Shown here: piece after piece, positions 34,601-47,200 of the stretch
Layout: the number at the start of each line of letters is the position of its first letter
Numbering within the stretch: the stretch's first letter is position 1
NCBI GenBank assembly: GCA_023053575.1
Contig: JAKZAP010000013.1
Span: 4,164,001-4,228,000, forward strand
DNA length: 64,000 bases
Reading direction: 5' to 3'
From: Branchinecta lynchi
Taxonomy: Eukaryota > Arthropoda > Branchiopoda > Anostraca > Branchinectidae
Made by a program: the position numbers and the translations under genes
The notes under the pieces: generated by a model
Databases searched by the model: none
Told to the model about the DNA's origin: nothing
Seen by the model: the letters and a program-made list of their open reading frames with translations, nothing else

Positions 34601-37600
34601 ACGACGATGAGCGGTTTCAACAGGTAACACTTCGGATGTTATCTGTTATGTTTCAAAACGTTATGCATGATAAGCGTTACCATCAGTAAGAACCGAAAAA
34701 CCGCCAAAAAGTATCTGCTGAGTTTTCCTACGGCATGGCGATAAAGAATAGAGTCAGTAGACGCTTTTTTGGCTCTTCCTAACAAGCTTTTTATGCATAA
34801 CATTTCATGCATAACGGTTTCAAACACGTCAGATTACATCCGAAGTGTTATCTGTTACGCATTATCTGTTGAAACTGCGCATCCTCGTGTTATCTGTTAT
34901 GAAACTTCTGAAATTAGTCGCAGAAATGTAAGGTCAGATAAGAAAAGTGCGATGTGTTTAAAAAGAGGTCCTTGGTTTGAATCCGGTACATACATATTTC
35001 TGCCACAACAAACAGTTTTTTTTTTTCAGGCCTCCGTACGACGTACATCTTTCTTCGGATTTTCGTCAACTCATCGCTGCGGCGGGACACTGCTAAACGA
35101 AAACTTTGTGATAACAGCTGCCCATTGTGTCGAAGAGTAAGTATCTTGGTTCTTCATGGACAAATGCTGCAGCCTCTTACTGCAATCAAATTGCAAGTTC
35201 AAGCATTGGTCGGATAAAAACGCTTTCGCTGGAACGTTGTGTTATCTGTTCAGTAGCTGTTGAAAATTCGGTATTTTAGAAAAGACGGAAATTGCTGATC
35301 CAGGGAGAAGGGCGGAGCAGATATTCCGAAAAAAGTTTAGAAATAAACATAATGAATTTGCCCTTTTTTATTGGTATTAGTTATTATAGAACGGTACTAT
35401 TTGCATAGTAACTGTAAGATCATTAAATCTTACGGAGTTACTGACATTTTGTCACGACTGCAAGAATTGCACACTGATTTCCGTCAGAAATCTAGTCTAC
35501 GTCTGTCGCCGCATCACCGACTGATTAGACTTTTTTTTATTGATAGTTGGAGGCCTATTACATGTTTCGTATGTTATTCTTCTGTTTTCTATTTGTCTCT
35601 GCTCCTCTCTCTTTTGTTGTAAAACATTTTGTGGGTTAAAAATATACTTACTTATGATTCTGCTGAAGAAGGCAATATATAAATCATTAGACGGAGCAAC
35701 CGACTTAAAAATCGTGGCAAGCACAACGCAGTTGAAGCCCTTGTCTCTTTGATCGACCTCTAAACGAGAACAAAGTGGACCCCTGAGCCAACAAACTATC
35801 CAACAAAGCCCTTGCGATGTAGATTGTAATTCAACCTATCTCTAACCCGAGGTTCACACAGACGTTCACACTGAGGCGATATCGGCCATCGCCGAGATTT
35901 TCGTCGCCAAAATCGACGATTTCTGTTGCTTCGTAAGGCGATTTTCAATGTTGGGAAAACTCAGCTTTAATCGGGCGACAGTACGATTTTATGCATGCAA
36001 CAGCAACATTTCGCGTTAAATTCTGTTGCCGACGAAAATTCAGTGTGAAAGGCGTTACAAATCTTCTGTCGCTGCAATTGAAAAATCTCGTTCGTCGCCG
36101 CGATTTGCTCTGTGTGAACCTAGGGTAACAGCTGGTGCCCCTCCAAGGCCATATCCAGGAATTTTTTAGGGGGGGGGGGGTGCCTTTCGAGGGGGGAGGG
36201 GTGGCTGCGCGTCGGACAAAAAAGTACAAAAGACATATATCAGAAGGAAAAGCCTATAAAAATGACCATTTTTGTATGTTTCGGGGGGGGGGGGGGAGGG
36301 TCAACCCCCTACCTCCCCCCCTGGATACGGTCTTGTGCCCCTCCTCAAACCAGCTCTGACGTCTCTCTTTTAGCTGAATCATATTTTCTTTTAGCCTTCT
36401 CCTAACACAAATTCGAGTTCGTCTTGGCGAGTACGACGTCTCTTCTCTAACGGAGCCTTTCCCTGTTGTCGAGCGAGCAGTTACCAAGAAGATCGTCCAC
36501 CCGAAATACAACTTCTTCACATACGAACACGACATCGCTATCCTAAAGCTGGAGGAACCCGTGGAACTTAGCCCGACGATTTCGCCTATTTGTCTGCCAT
36601 CTAGCGACGACCTGCTGGTTGGAATGAACGCGACTGTGACGGGATGGGGAAGACTGAGCGAAGGAGGAACCTTGCCAAACGTGCTCCAGCAAGTAAGCAA
36701 AGCTTTGGGATTGTGTCAGGATGCATGTTGGGCAGCTCACTAGGCGATTTCAGTTTCAATTCAGTTTATTTTCAATCAACCGATACAACCGACAAAGCCA
36801 ATTCTGTGGTTATCGTCTGTCTTGTCGATATTAACAATGATTTGAGAATTTTGTCAATATTAACAATTATTTGAGAACATCAAGCCGAACAAAATAAATC
36901 AACACCAGTTTAAATATATTAGAATCTTGTCAAACACTACCCAACGAAAAAATGATTCAGATTATACAATCAATGCGAGACGAAATGGTTAACGAACGCG
37001 CGAGCAAATTGGTACGTGTTAGATTGGCTTCAATTTGGGTACTGACTGGGCTACCACTCTCTCAGGCCTTACTCTCGCCGTCGAAAAATGTGGGGGAGGG
37101 GAGAATATCAAGTAGAAACCAATCAGGTGACGGATTTAAGACGTGCCACGAACCTTGGTCTTTCACGGTCACCGAGAGTTGAAGCTCGGAGCGATCCTAT
37201 ATCTCCGTCCGTGACGGCGGAAATGACGGCTAAGAACGTTGTTGCTGTACGGTCTCTCTGCGTCTCCAGAAGACTCACTATAGCGATTTATTTCTTATCC
37301 ACAAATTCCAAAGTAAAAACAAGTGAAGTACAATAAAGAAAAGGAAAGGAAGAAAATACTAAAAATAACTATACCTACAAAAACACTAGCACATGAACAG
37401 GGGGGTATGGGGGTGGTGTGGTGAAAACCGAGAGTAGACTGAACCCGACAGCTTCCTGTAGCATTAGCAATATCTTCGAAATATCTGGAAGACCAAACCC
37501 CGATGAAAAATGTGTAGCCTGCGTAGTAGTATGGTAGTAGTACGAAAAAGTTGCATGTAATACTATGTAATAGCAAAGAATAATATCATTTAATGTGCCT

Positions 37601-40600
37601 CAGACTGGTCCAATCTTAAGTAGTAGTATACAGTAGCATCCTGTCTTGCCATAGTAGCATCCAGTCTTGCTAATATAGTAGATGCTATATAGTAGATGCA
37701 GTAACACGGTAGACTTGAAGTAGAAGCATATAGTAGCATCAGTTAGTAGTGCATGCTACGTTTTCGTACCACTTCATAGTACTATTTTGAGATAAATTTT
37801 TCATCGGGACTTACGAATAATAATTATGTTCCGATGCCAAAGTTGAATACAGCCGACCAAGAGCTCGTCTATTATACCGCCCACGGTGAGCGACAATTTT
37901 CGAGTAACCAAATTGTATTTTTTTCTTTACATCAAGGACAGTTTGTTATCCTCTAGAGACAGTAGAGAGTTAGTGATAGTGATGCCCAGCGAGCTGAAAT
38001 AAGTAGCAATGGGGGATAGTAAAATGTTTACACACAAATGACGACTGAGAAGAAGAACGATCGTTAAAAACCAAGAATTCACATTTTTCCACATTGAGAG
38101 ACAGTGCAACACCTGAGCCTTGACAGCGCGTGCGGTTCAGTCAAAGAACTTTCCAAAAGTTCATTCCGGAAGTACTATTCCGACCTTGTAATCGCTGATA
38201 ATGCGCCTAAATTAATTCATTGTTTTCGCTGAAGCAGAAAAGTGAAGTCGAACTTACAATGGGGAGGCGGGTCGCTCTTCCTTTCTACATCAAACTTTGT
38301 ACTTGATTAGCGAGTTTAATTAACGCACGGTTTATTCAGAATATGATTTTCACTTTGATATAAGGGTGGTTTTACGGAGGGTAGACACAGTTCGGCATTG
38401 TGTTACCTGAAAGTCACGGTTGGGTCTAAGGAAGTAGGCGTGAGCAACTTTGACAAAGTTGTGGTAAACTATACATATTTGTTTGTACCCCGTCAAATAC
38501 ACAAGGTGGTAGCGGAGTAAAGAGAATAACGAAAAACAACACAAGATAAATAATAATAATAATAATAACACTTTTTATTTCAGCGTAAGCCATATAAACA
38601 ACACAAAAAAATTAAAATATAACAAGCGAGTACAAACTATCTACATCATGGTGGCTCAGGGTCGAGCAAATGACTCCATATCGGAAGATTGAAGAATAGT
38701 GGGTTTGCAGCGAACTCCACTAAATCATTCCGCGACTCCATTAGACGACAAAAAAACGATGTTTTCAACTTCCTCTCAATTTCAATAAATGTGCAACAAT
38801 GGTTCGACACAAACGCTTGGCTGATGCTAGCTCGGAATTGTAGCTTTGCTAACCGACGGAAAACACGCTTATAACAAGCTTCTAGGTTCAAACGTGATCT
38901 TTTCGTATGGTTATACACCAGGGGTAACGCGAAAAATGAGTAGCAGTACGTCCTAAACAAATGCACTTTAACAGCAAGATTCACGTCATTGAATTTCCAA
39001 ATAACAGACAAGATAAATGATACACAAAATTTAGACATAATTTCTAACTGGGCCTAAAAAATTCATGAGAAACATCATGTACTCGATGACTAGGATGACG
39101 AGATGTACATAGTTATTATAGTGACGTTTTCTCGAGTGAGCGAATCACATCTTGAACGCCGAACTTCTGAACTTCTGAACTAATTTTGCGGCGGGAACGA
39201 GGAAGGTACATACAAAATTTACAATGATTATAAAACACGTCTTCAAAGCTTTAATGTCTTTTTTTCGCAGACTGTGATACACACCTGAACAATACAAGGA
39301 TGTAAGGAGTACAGAAAGCGCTATAAATTCGCCCAAGTGCTTTCCGGTTGTAGCGACCTTTTTTAAAAAATGTAATAGACTATATGTAGCTTATTCTAGC
39401 GGTTACTGGCTGGAGGAAGGATCAGCAAATACTTAGAAGCTAATAGTTGTGTTTTTGCAGATACCATGGTATCTCATACCACGGTATAAAGTCGTTCTTG
39501 CAGTTATCGTGGTATCTGGCCAGCTATCATGGTATCTGATATTCAGATACCACGGTCCGAGAGTGGTAACTGATCGTGGTATCTGAAAATGTAATCGCAC
39601 ATTCATCAATTTTTGTCAAATTGGTGGGAAAGAAGTTTGGCATTTAGTGTGTGACTGAATATCAGTTTTTCTTTTGGGATCACGTCAAAAAGTGCAATTT
39701 CAGCAATAGTCGTTTTTGCAAAGCAACCGTGTATCAGATACCACGGAAACTGAAAAAACGACTAATTGCAGTTACCGTGGTAACAGATACCATAGTATCT
39801 GCAAAACTAATGACCGGCCGCTGACACGACAACTTAACACTGTCAGGCGCTGGCTAGGATGAAACAGTCAGACAGGAATGCTGATCGCACGCCTAACCCC
39901 AAATAAACCGTTGACTTCAGTGATCTCTAACTCGCAGACCAAGTTCGGCTATCAAGTCTTATGACTTATCCTCAAGCGCCTATAGTACTTTAACTTACTA
40001 TGCGAACAAAGGAAGTGTCTAAATACGTCGAGTCAATAAGTAAGTAAGTAAGTAATTTATTTTTAATCCGCCATTTCCAAAAAGCGGAGTAAATGAAAGA
40101 AAACAAATAAAACACATAAAGACACTAATTTTCAATCTTCGGTCATAATAAGCGTCAGTGGAACTAGAGAAATTAAGAGACCAGAGCTTTATGTCGTAAG
40201 TAAGTAAGTAAGTAATTTATTTTTAATCCGCCCATTTCCAAAAAGCGGAGTAAATGAAAGAAAATAAATAAAACACATAAAGACACTAATTTTCAATCTT
40301 CGGTCATAATAAGTGTCAGTGGAACTATTGAAATTAAGAGACCAGAGCTTTATGTCATAAGAAAGTAAGTAACTTATTTTTAATCCGCCATTTCCAAAAA
40401 TCGGAGTAAAGGAAAGAAAATAAATAAGACACATAAAGACACTAATTTTCAATCTTCGGTCATATAAGTGTCATGGAACTAGAGAAATTAAGAGACCAGA
40501 GCTTTATGTCGCCAATAGAAAGCATAACACAAATTCTCAAAAGCTGCTCTGCGGGGCATCACCCAGCAGCTTACCAGTAGGTCTCCAGGAGAAATGAACC

Positions 40601-41233
40601 AAAATAAACATCTAGAGGGTGAGTGCAAAGAAAGCTAACTGAGAGCTCCTCCGAAACTGATACAGATTTTTGTTCAGTCTTGTCACTACGCATCAGCAGA
40701 TATTTTTGCTACGTCATCCCGTAACAGGTACTCAGGCTTTGCCTGCTCACTGAGAAAATACCGAACATCCTATAGTAAATACTTATACAGGAAGTATGCA
40801 CTACATTGGTCATTACATCGCTCCTCGTCACGATACATTCGTGTTTATGTGTTTAAACTGTACCCATTTGTACTCTGAAGGCCCAAAGGGCTATATATAC
40901 AGTCGAACAATCGAACATTAAAACAAATAAACTAAATTATTACAACTCAAAGAGAAAAGGAATGGTCTCAGACTCATCCGCTCGAACACTGCAGGGTTCT
41001 TTATAATTACAAAAAAAATTGCTGCTGAACAACCGCACATCACCAGTTGATCTTTGTAGTAAGTCCATTCTTAATTCACGGAGTTTTTGGCGTTGACTAA
41101 ACTTTAGCCGATTAGCTATGGATCGTGACGTCCCAAGACAAGTCAATATTTTCCATTTGCTAACGGAACTGATTGACCCCTAGAAGGGTTTCTAAGTGTA
41201 AATGCGTTCTGCGCGTTGCTGGCCGCTTGTCTC

Positions 41234-41267
<34 letters not shown>

Positions 41268-44200
41268 TTATTAAAGCCAACAAAGGGCCATATAACAGTA
41301 TTCATTATCTCACTTAAGTAATAAAATTGACCTTCAAAATTACATACAATAAGATCACTTCTTTTTACCCTTCTAGTATTCGCCAAATTACCTCCGATCT
41401 AAACTTCCAGTATACACTTAAAATATTTACATACCGACCGAATTACCTGACGATTCGTCGACTTCATAATACCAGGAAATAGTATGGGCACCCCACCAAA
41501 AGAACTATCTCTAATTTCCTTCACCCCCGGACAATCTGTCAGCAGATGGCATAATCTACCTCACCACAAAATCGGCAAGCACACTCAGCCACTGGTAAAG
41601 ACCTACTCTTTTCAAAAACCTTTTTCCTACTTCGTAATAGAACAGATATATATTCTGGAAAATTAATTGAATCAAATTTCCCTATTTCTTTAATGACGTC
41701 ACGAAAACGTCACGGTCCGAAGATAATAAGCTAAGGTTTGGTTTCCACCGAGTTTTTGGTAGTTCGACAAGAAGTGGATCACGCTCTAATCAAAATTACC
41801 ACACACTGGACACAAGTAAGGACTCTGGAGCACGCTCCCTCCCTAAATACTTTCCCCTCAAACAGCAAAAAATGTACTGAACGGAGGATGTCTGACCCGA
41901 CATCTTCTTTCAGCCGCAACCACTTTGGCCTCTTATCAGCAACGAACGCTTCTTCGGGAGCTGTGCCGAGCGAGTCTGAGAGGTGGAAAGCTGACGGTGT
42001 CCAACCTTGTCAAAGAAGACATGGTAGCTGAAAGGACCAGCTCAAAACAAGACAGGCTCTCAAGATGCCGGAACAAAGATATCCAATCAGCTAGTCCTCA
42101 AACCACAAAAATATATTTCCCCGCGCGGCGAAACCGTTAAGCCCGGGCCACATTCAGTCACATCTGTTGGCTCGTTAATTTGGTTATTACCCACTCTTTA
42201 CGTTTCATCCTGGTCACACTTGGAACAAATAAATTCAAGTTAAATTACCACCATCATCACTCATATGTTAATGGAAATAGCTAAAGTCAGTGACTGTGGT
42301 CTGCGATTGGTCCAAAGATACGTTTCAAAATGGCGGAGATGGATTTTTCCATATTGACTATCCTACGTTTCAGCGTCTTTTCTTCCCAATTTTGAACGTA
42401 AAACGATCTTATTGCCGGCGCTATTTCCAGGCGTGACTATACTGGGGCCCGGGCATTAACCCTTCGGCATAGGCCTATACGTATCCATCCGTGCGTTCAA
42501 AACAGAAATGCCGTCAGCTGTCAGGCTTGTATTTTCAAAATAAATATCCGCTCGGAACGGAATATCTTTCACTTTCTTTCTCGCTGCACGTTCGTCAGGA
42601 CTTTGAGGAAGACTTGAATCTTAATTGATTTTTATTCAAGGTTACTTTACCAATCATCAGCAATGACAAGTGCAAGAGCATGTTTCTCAAGTCAGGACGG
42701 CACGAATTCATCCCCGAAATCTTTCTTTGTGCTGGATACGAGGAAGGAGGTCGAGATGCCTGCCAGGTAAGACCTTTCCACCTGTTACCTCGAATATTTC
42801 TGCTGAAGTGCAACATGAAATAGTGTACGATGCTTTATGATGCCAAGACAGCATTGACCTAAAGCCCCGTTCACAAGCATGCCTGGCCAAGCACAGATGT
42901 CTAGGCACGTGCCTAGCATCGCCGTTCACACCCATGCCTAGGCACAGATTTTAGGCCAGGCACGGAATTCCGGGCTCTAGAACTCGGAGCCTGGCTCCAC
43001 CTGAGCACGTGCCTAGGCATCTGTGCTTAGTTAGGCATGCTTGTGAACGCGACTAAATCCTCAATAGCCTTGCCGACTGAAGGGCTTTGGGCGGCGTGGT
43101 TTGTGCGAGGCCGTCAGGACTGTCCCCTCAGACCGTCAATATATCTAGGCTAAATTTTGTGGCCTGGACACCGTTTGTGAGATGACATGGTGGCGTTATG
43201 AGGCTGAAAATCCAAACCAGATCTGGCTGGCGGCTCAGTCGCCAATATTTTGGCCTAAACACCGAGTGCGAGATGAGATGGTGCATGCTGGCTTATGAGG
43301 CCGAAAGTCCGTACTGGATCTGGCTGCCGGCTCGGTTACTTATATTCTGGGCAAAAACACCGACTGCAAGGCAAAACGGTGCATGATTGCATGGTGGGCT
43401 TGAGACAGAATCGCACTGAGTGGCCTAGTCGACATGAAGTACTTTTGGGCTCGAAACACCGCCGAAATTGGACCTTCCCCATTAGTCCTACGAGAAGTGA
43501 GGCATACATTCATAATCATAAATTTGTCCGTCAGCCCGTCTTTGAAGCACAACTCTTACTAGAAACGATCTTTTCCCTATGACATGAATCAGAAAAAACT
43601 CTTTTGGAAATAACATTCCTTCCCACCTAAAACTAGCGATTCTTTTGTTAGCGCCTGTCGAGTATATCCAGCCTTCCTGCTCTCTGACGCGGCGGCTGGG
43701 CGCAAAACATTTGAAAACTGAACTGTGCCTTGGTTAAGAAGTGGGAAAACTAAGCAAATAAAAGAAGTAATAAAGAGGGGAGTATTAAATACTTATATGT
43801 GAAAGAGTTGTCAGCGCATATTGAAGATTACGACAAAATTTTCGTTGGGTGACGGGAAAACTCGGAAAGGTCGAAAAAGCGCTAAAAATTAGTAATTACG
43901 AAACGAAACAACGGAGAAAGGTGGGGATTTTAGAAGCTTATAATTCCATATGGGAGCTAAGTATATGAATATGAATATATTTAATAGCCAATTGGCCGTA
44001 CAAAATACATGAGTTACAATACACTTTACATCACTCAATACTTATCTTTATTTAACTAATACACTCTTTAAGAATTGGCATATTTTAAGTATCTTAGCTT
44101 TATTTTTTGTTTCAAGAATATCGGGGAACTTGATAGTATACCCATTAAGAAAGTGTCTCCTGAGGTCTGAGAGTTTCTCGCATTCAACCAGAAAATGGCC

Positions 44201-47200
44201 CTCTTCCTCTGTATTAAAGCACAGGGGGCATTGTCGCTTACTATTTGGGATCTTAAAATCCCAATTACTCCGACCACGTACTGGCATATTATAAAAGGCA
44301 GAATAAGCAAGAGCGGTCCTTTAAGTCTGCTCGTACGATAATCCTAAAGAAAGTAGGCCTAATTACGAAACGAATTGGGATTTTTCCAACCACTAGTCTT
44401 AAAATACGGATTTGCTCAAAGACATCCTCGCTTCTGATAATCCACCGACAAAATGTCTAAGTGGAAGAATCCGGAAACTAGAAACATCCATAACTTTGGA
44501 ACGGGTAATTTGGACCTGCATGAAATTTGACAAGTGAAGAGCAAGTGACTCAGGTATTCAGTTTCAAATCCGCACCGAATCCGAGAACTGGGGAAGGGGG
44601 GGGGGGGGCTGGAGGGAGGCACCGGAAATCTCGTGAAACGCTTAGGGTCCAGGGATCGGGATGGAACCTGGAGGGAAGAACAAGCATAAGCCCTAGATAC
44701 TTTATCGACAAAACAGGACCGGATCATGTCACAGTGGGGGGTGTTGGAGGAGTTAGGGTACTTCCAGATGTACTAGGACCATGAAAATTGGCAGACATAT
44801 AAGGTACTCGACCAGATTGACTTGAAAATAGTTCCTTCCCGATCCGATGCTCGTCGGGGGAGTGGAGGGATGGGGAATCCGGAATGGACTGACACGCACA
44901 ACTTTGGAACGGGTGATCAAACGTGCATAAAACTTGGCAAGTGCCAAGACAAGCGTGTCAGATGAATCGGATCCGATAAGTGGGAGGGGGGGGGGGCAGA
45001 AAATATCGTGAAACGCTTAGAGTCGAGAGGTCGGAATGGAACTTGGAGGGAAGAACAAGCACAAGCCCTAAATACATTATTCACAAAACAGGAACCGGAT
45101 CGTCTCGCATTTACGAGAGTTGGAGGGGGGTTCCCGGGACTCTGGGGATCACGAGTTAGGGTACTTCCAGCTGTGCTTCGACCATGAAACTTGGCAGGCA
45201 TGTCAGGGACTCAATCAGGTTGGCTTACCTTCCCCGATCCGATCATCATGGCGGGGGTGGAGGAACGGGGAATCCGGAATCTAGTGATATGCATAACTTT
45301 AGAACGGGTGATTGGACGTGCATAAAATTTGACAAGTGTCAGGAACTCGGGGTGGGCACCGAAAGGGATCGGTTGGAAGAACATGCGTAAACCATAGATA
45401 CATTATTTACTAAACAGGACCGGATCGTGTCACAGTGGGAGGAACTCAAGAGGTTTTCTCGGAATTCCGGTGATCGCGAAATAAGGTACTTCCAGATGTG
45501 CTAAGGTGACGAAACATGGCCCGCATATTAGGGACCCAATCAGACTGACTTGCAAATAGTCTCTATCCCCACAAGTGCATCGTGGAGTAAGTGGGGCGAT
45601 GGGAATCCGGAATCTACTGACATTCATTACTTTGGAACGGGTGATCGTATGTGAATGAAGCTTGACAAGTTTCAAGAACAAGTCTATCAGATGTTCAATT
45701 TCAATCCGGACCGGATCTGAGAGCTGGAGGGGGTTTCTCGGAATGTTGGTGATCCTGCAGGACTTGAGCTACTTTCAGATTATCTATGACGAGGAAACCT
45801 TGCAGTCGCATCAGGGACCAGACTGCATTGACTTGGAATCACTTTCCCGCATAACCTTCGACTGGGTTATTATCAGATGTGGATAGAACTTGACAAATGG
45901 CAAGGGCTGTTGTCTCAGATCTTCCGTTTCAACTCCGAACCAATTCCAATAACGATGTGCGGAGCTCGAAGCGGGCCGCCGGAAATCTCGCGAAAACCCT
46001 TTTAACTACTTTGGTCACAACCAGTTTGGGCAAAGAATTATCATAGCTAGAGTATTTGATCCTACCATCGATTGAGTTGTACGCGAATCGGAACCAGAGT
46101 ACGACAAAACTTATATTCTGAAACAGTTGTCAATGAGTGGGATAACCATTTCAGATTTACTAGATCAAGCCCGTTTTCTGATGAAAGAAATATCGGGGGA
46201 GAGATCCAGCCTTGACAACTGCAGACCGTATCTGATAAGCTTGCTAATTATAGATCTTGTTTTCTTGAATTTGTGGAAACGGTTAATCCGGTTTATCACG
46301 GCAGACGCAGTTTTTTTCAACGTTACCCGAGCATCGTTGAGCAAAAGTTATGTTTTGTGCTCAACCCTGACGTCACCCATTAAGCTATTCACGCGAAAAT
46401 GACTTTGAGGTGATTGGCATACACGACACAGCGCATTTCATAATGACAGGTTGTCCCGATGAAAAACGCCGTTCACATTTAAATTTCTCCTGTGTTTGCA
46501 ATGTATGCCAGAGTCCACTGACGGGCTTGTAGATAACTTTTAGACAAGACCGTTGGAGCGACGAAGCGATAAACCGTTAGATGTCTCCCACCACCTAGTG
46601 CCATAGTTGCCGTCGAGGCTATGATAGTAAATGACGGGGGAGAGAATCTATTATGTGGACCCCAAGAAATGTGAAGCCCATGGACAGATAGTCGTCGAAA
46701 ATAGTTGAAAACCTTTTTCTAGTCACATTCGATATTTCTCGATTTTTGGATTTGAAAGATCTTCTTTTTGCCCAATTACACCAACTTCCCCTACCGTCGT
46801 CGTTAAAACCTGTGACACAGTTACTGCAGAAACTCTTCCAACCCTTTACAATAGCTACGAAAACAAATAGCTTAATTACCAAATGGTTACCTTTTACCTA
46901 CTATGATCCAGTAGCCTTGATCCCGAAAATCCGGGAAATGGAGTTTGAAGAAAAAAAGGTGGAAGTCAGGAAAGAAAAGAAGCAAGTAAGCAAGAAATGC
47001 TACACGGTGTGCTAAAAGTATGTGTCTACTTCGAACACACGAACCGGACTAAATAAGAAAATTATCATATTTATTAGAATTGTTCGCGCATAAGAATTAC
47101 CGTCACCGATTGCGGTTAAACATGAACAAACCCGTAGTTACTCTCAGCAGAAGCCCGCATTTCAATTTTGTATACGACTTTACAGCTTGCTGCAGGCTTT

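Noticed and set aside
36952..37336. Two overlapping plus-strand frames in intron 6 with coding-like composition
   Set aside because: No acceptor/donor arrangement, no recognised motif, and both frames are equally plausible.
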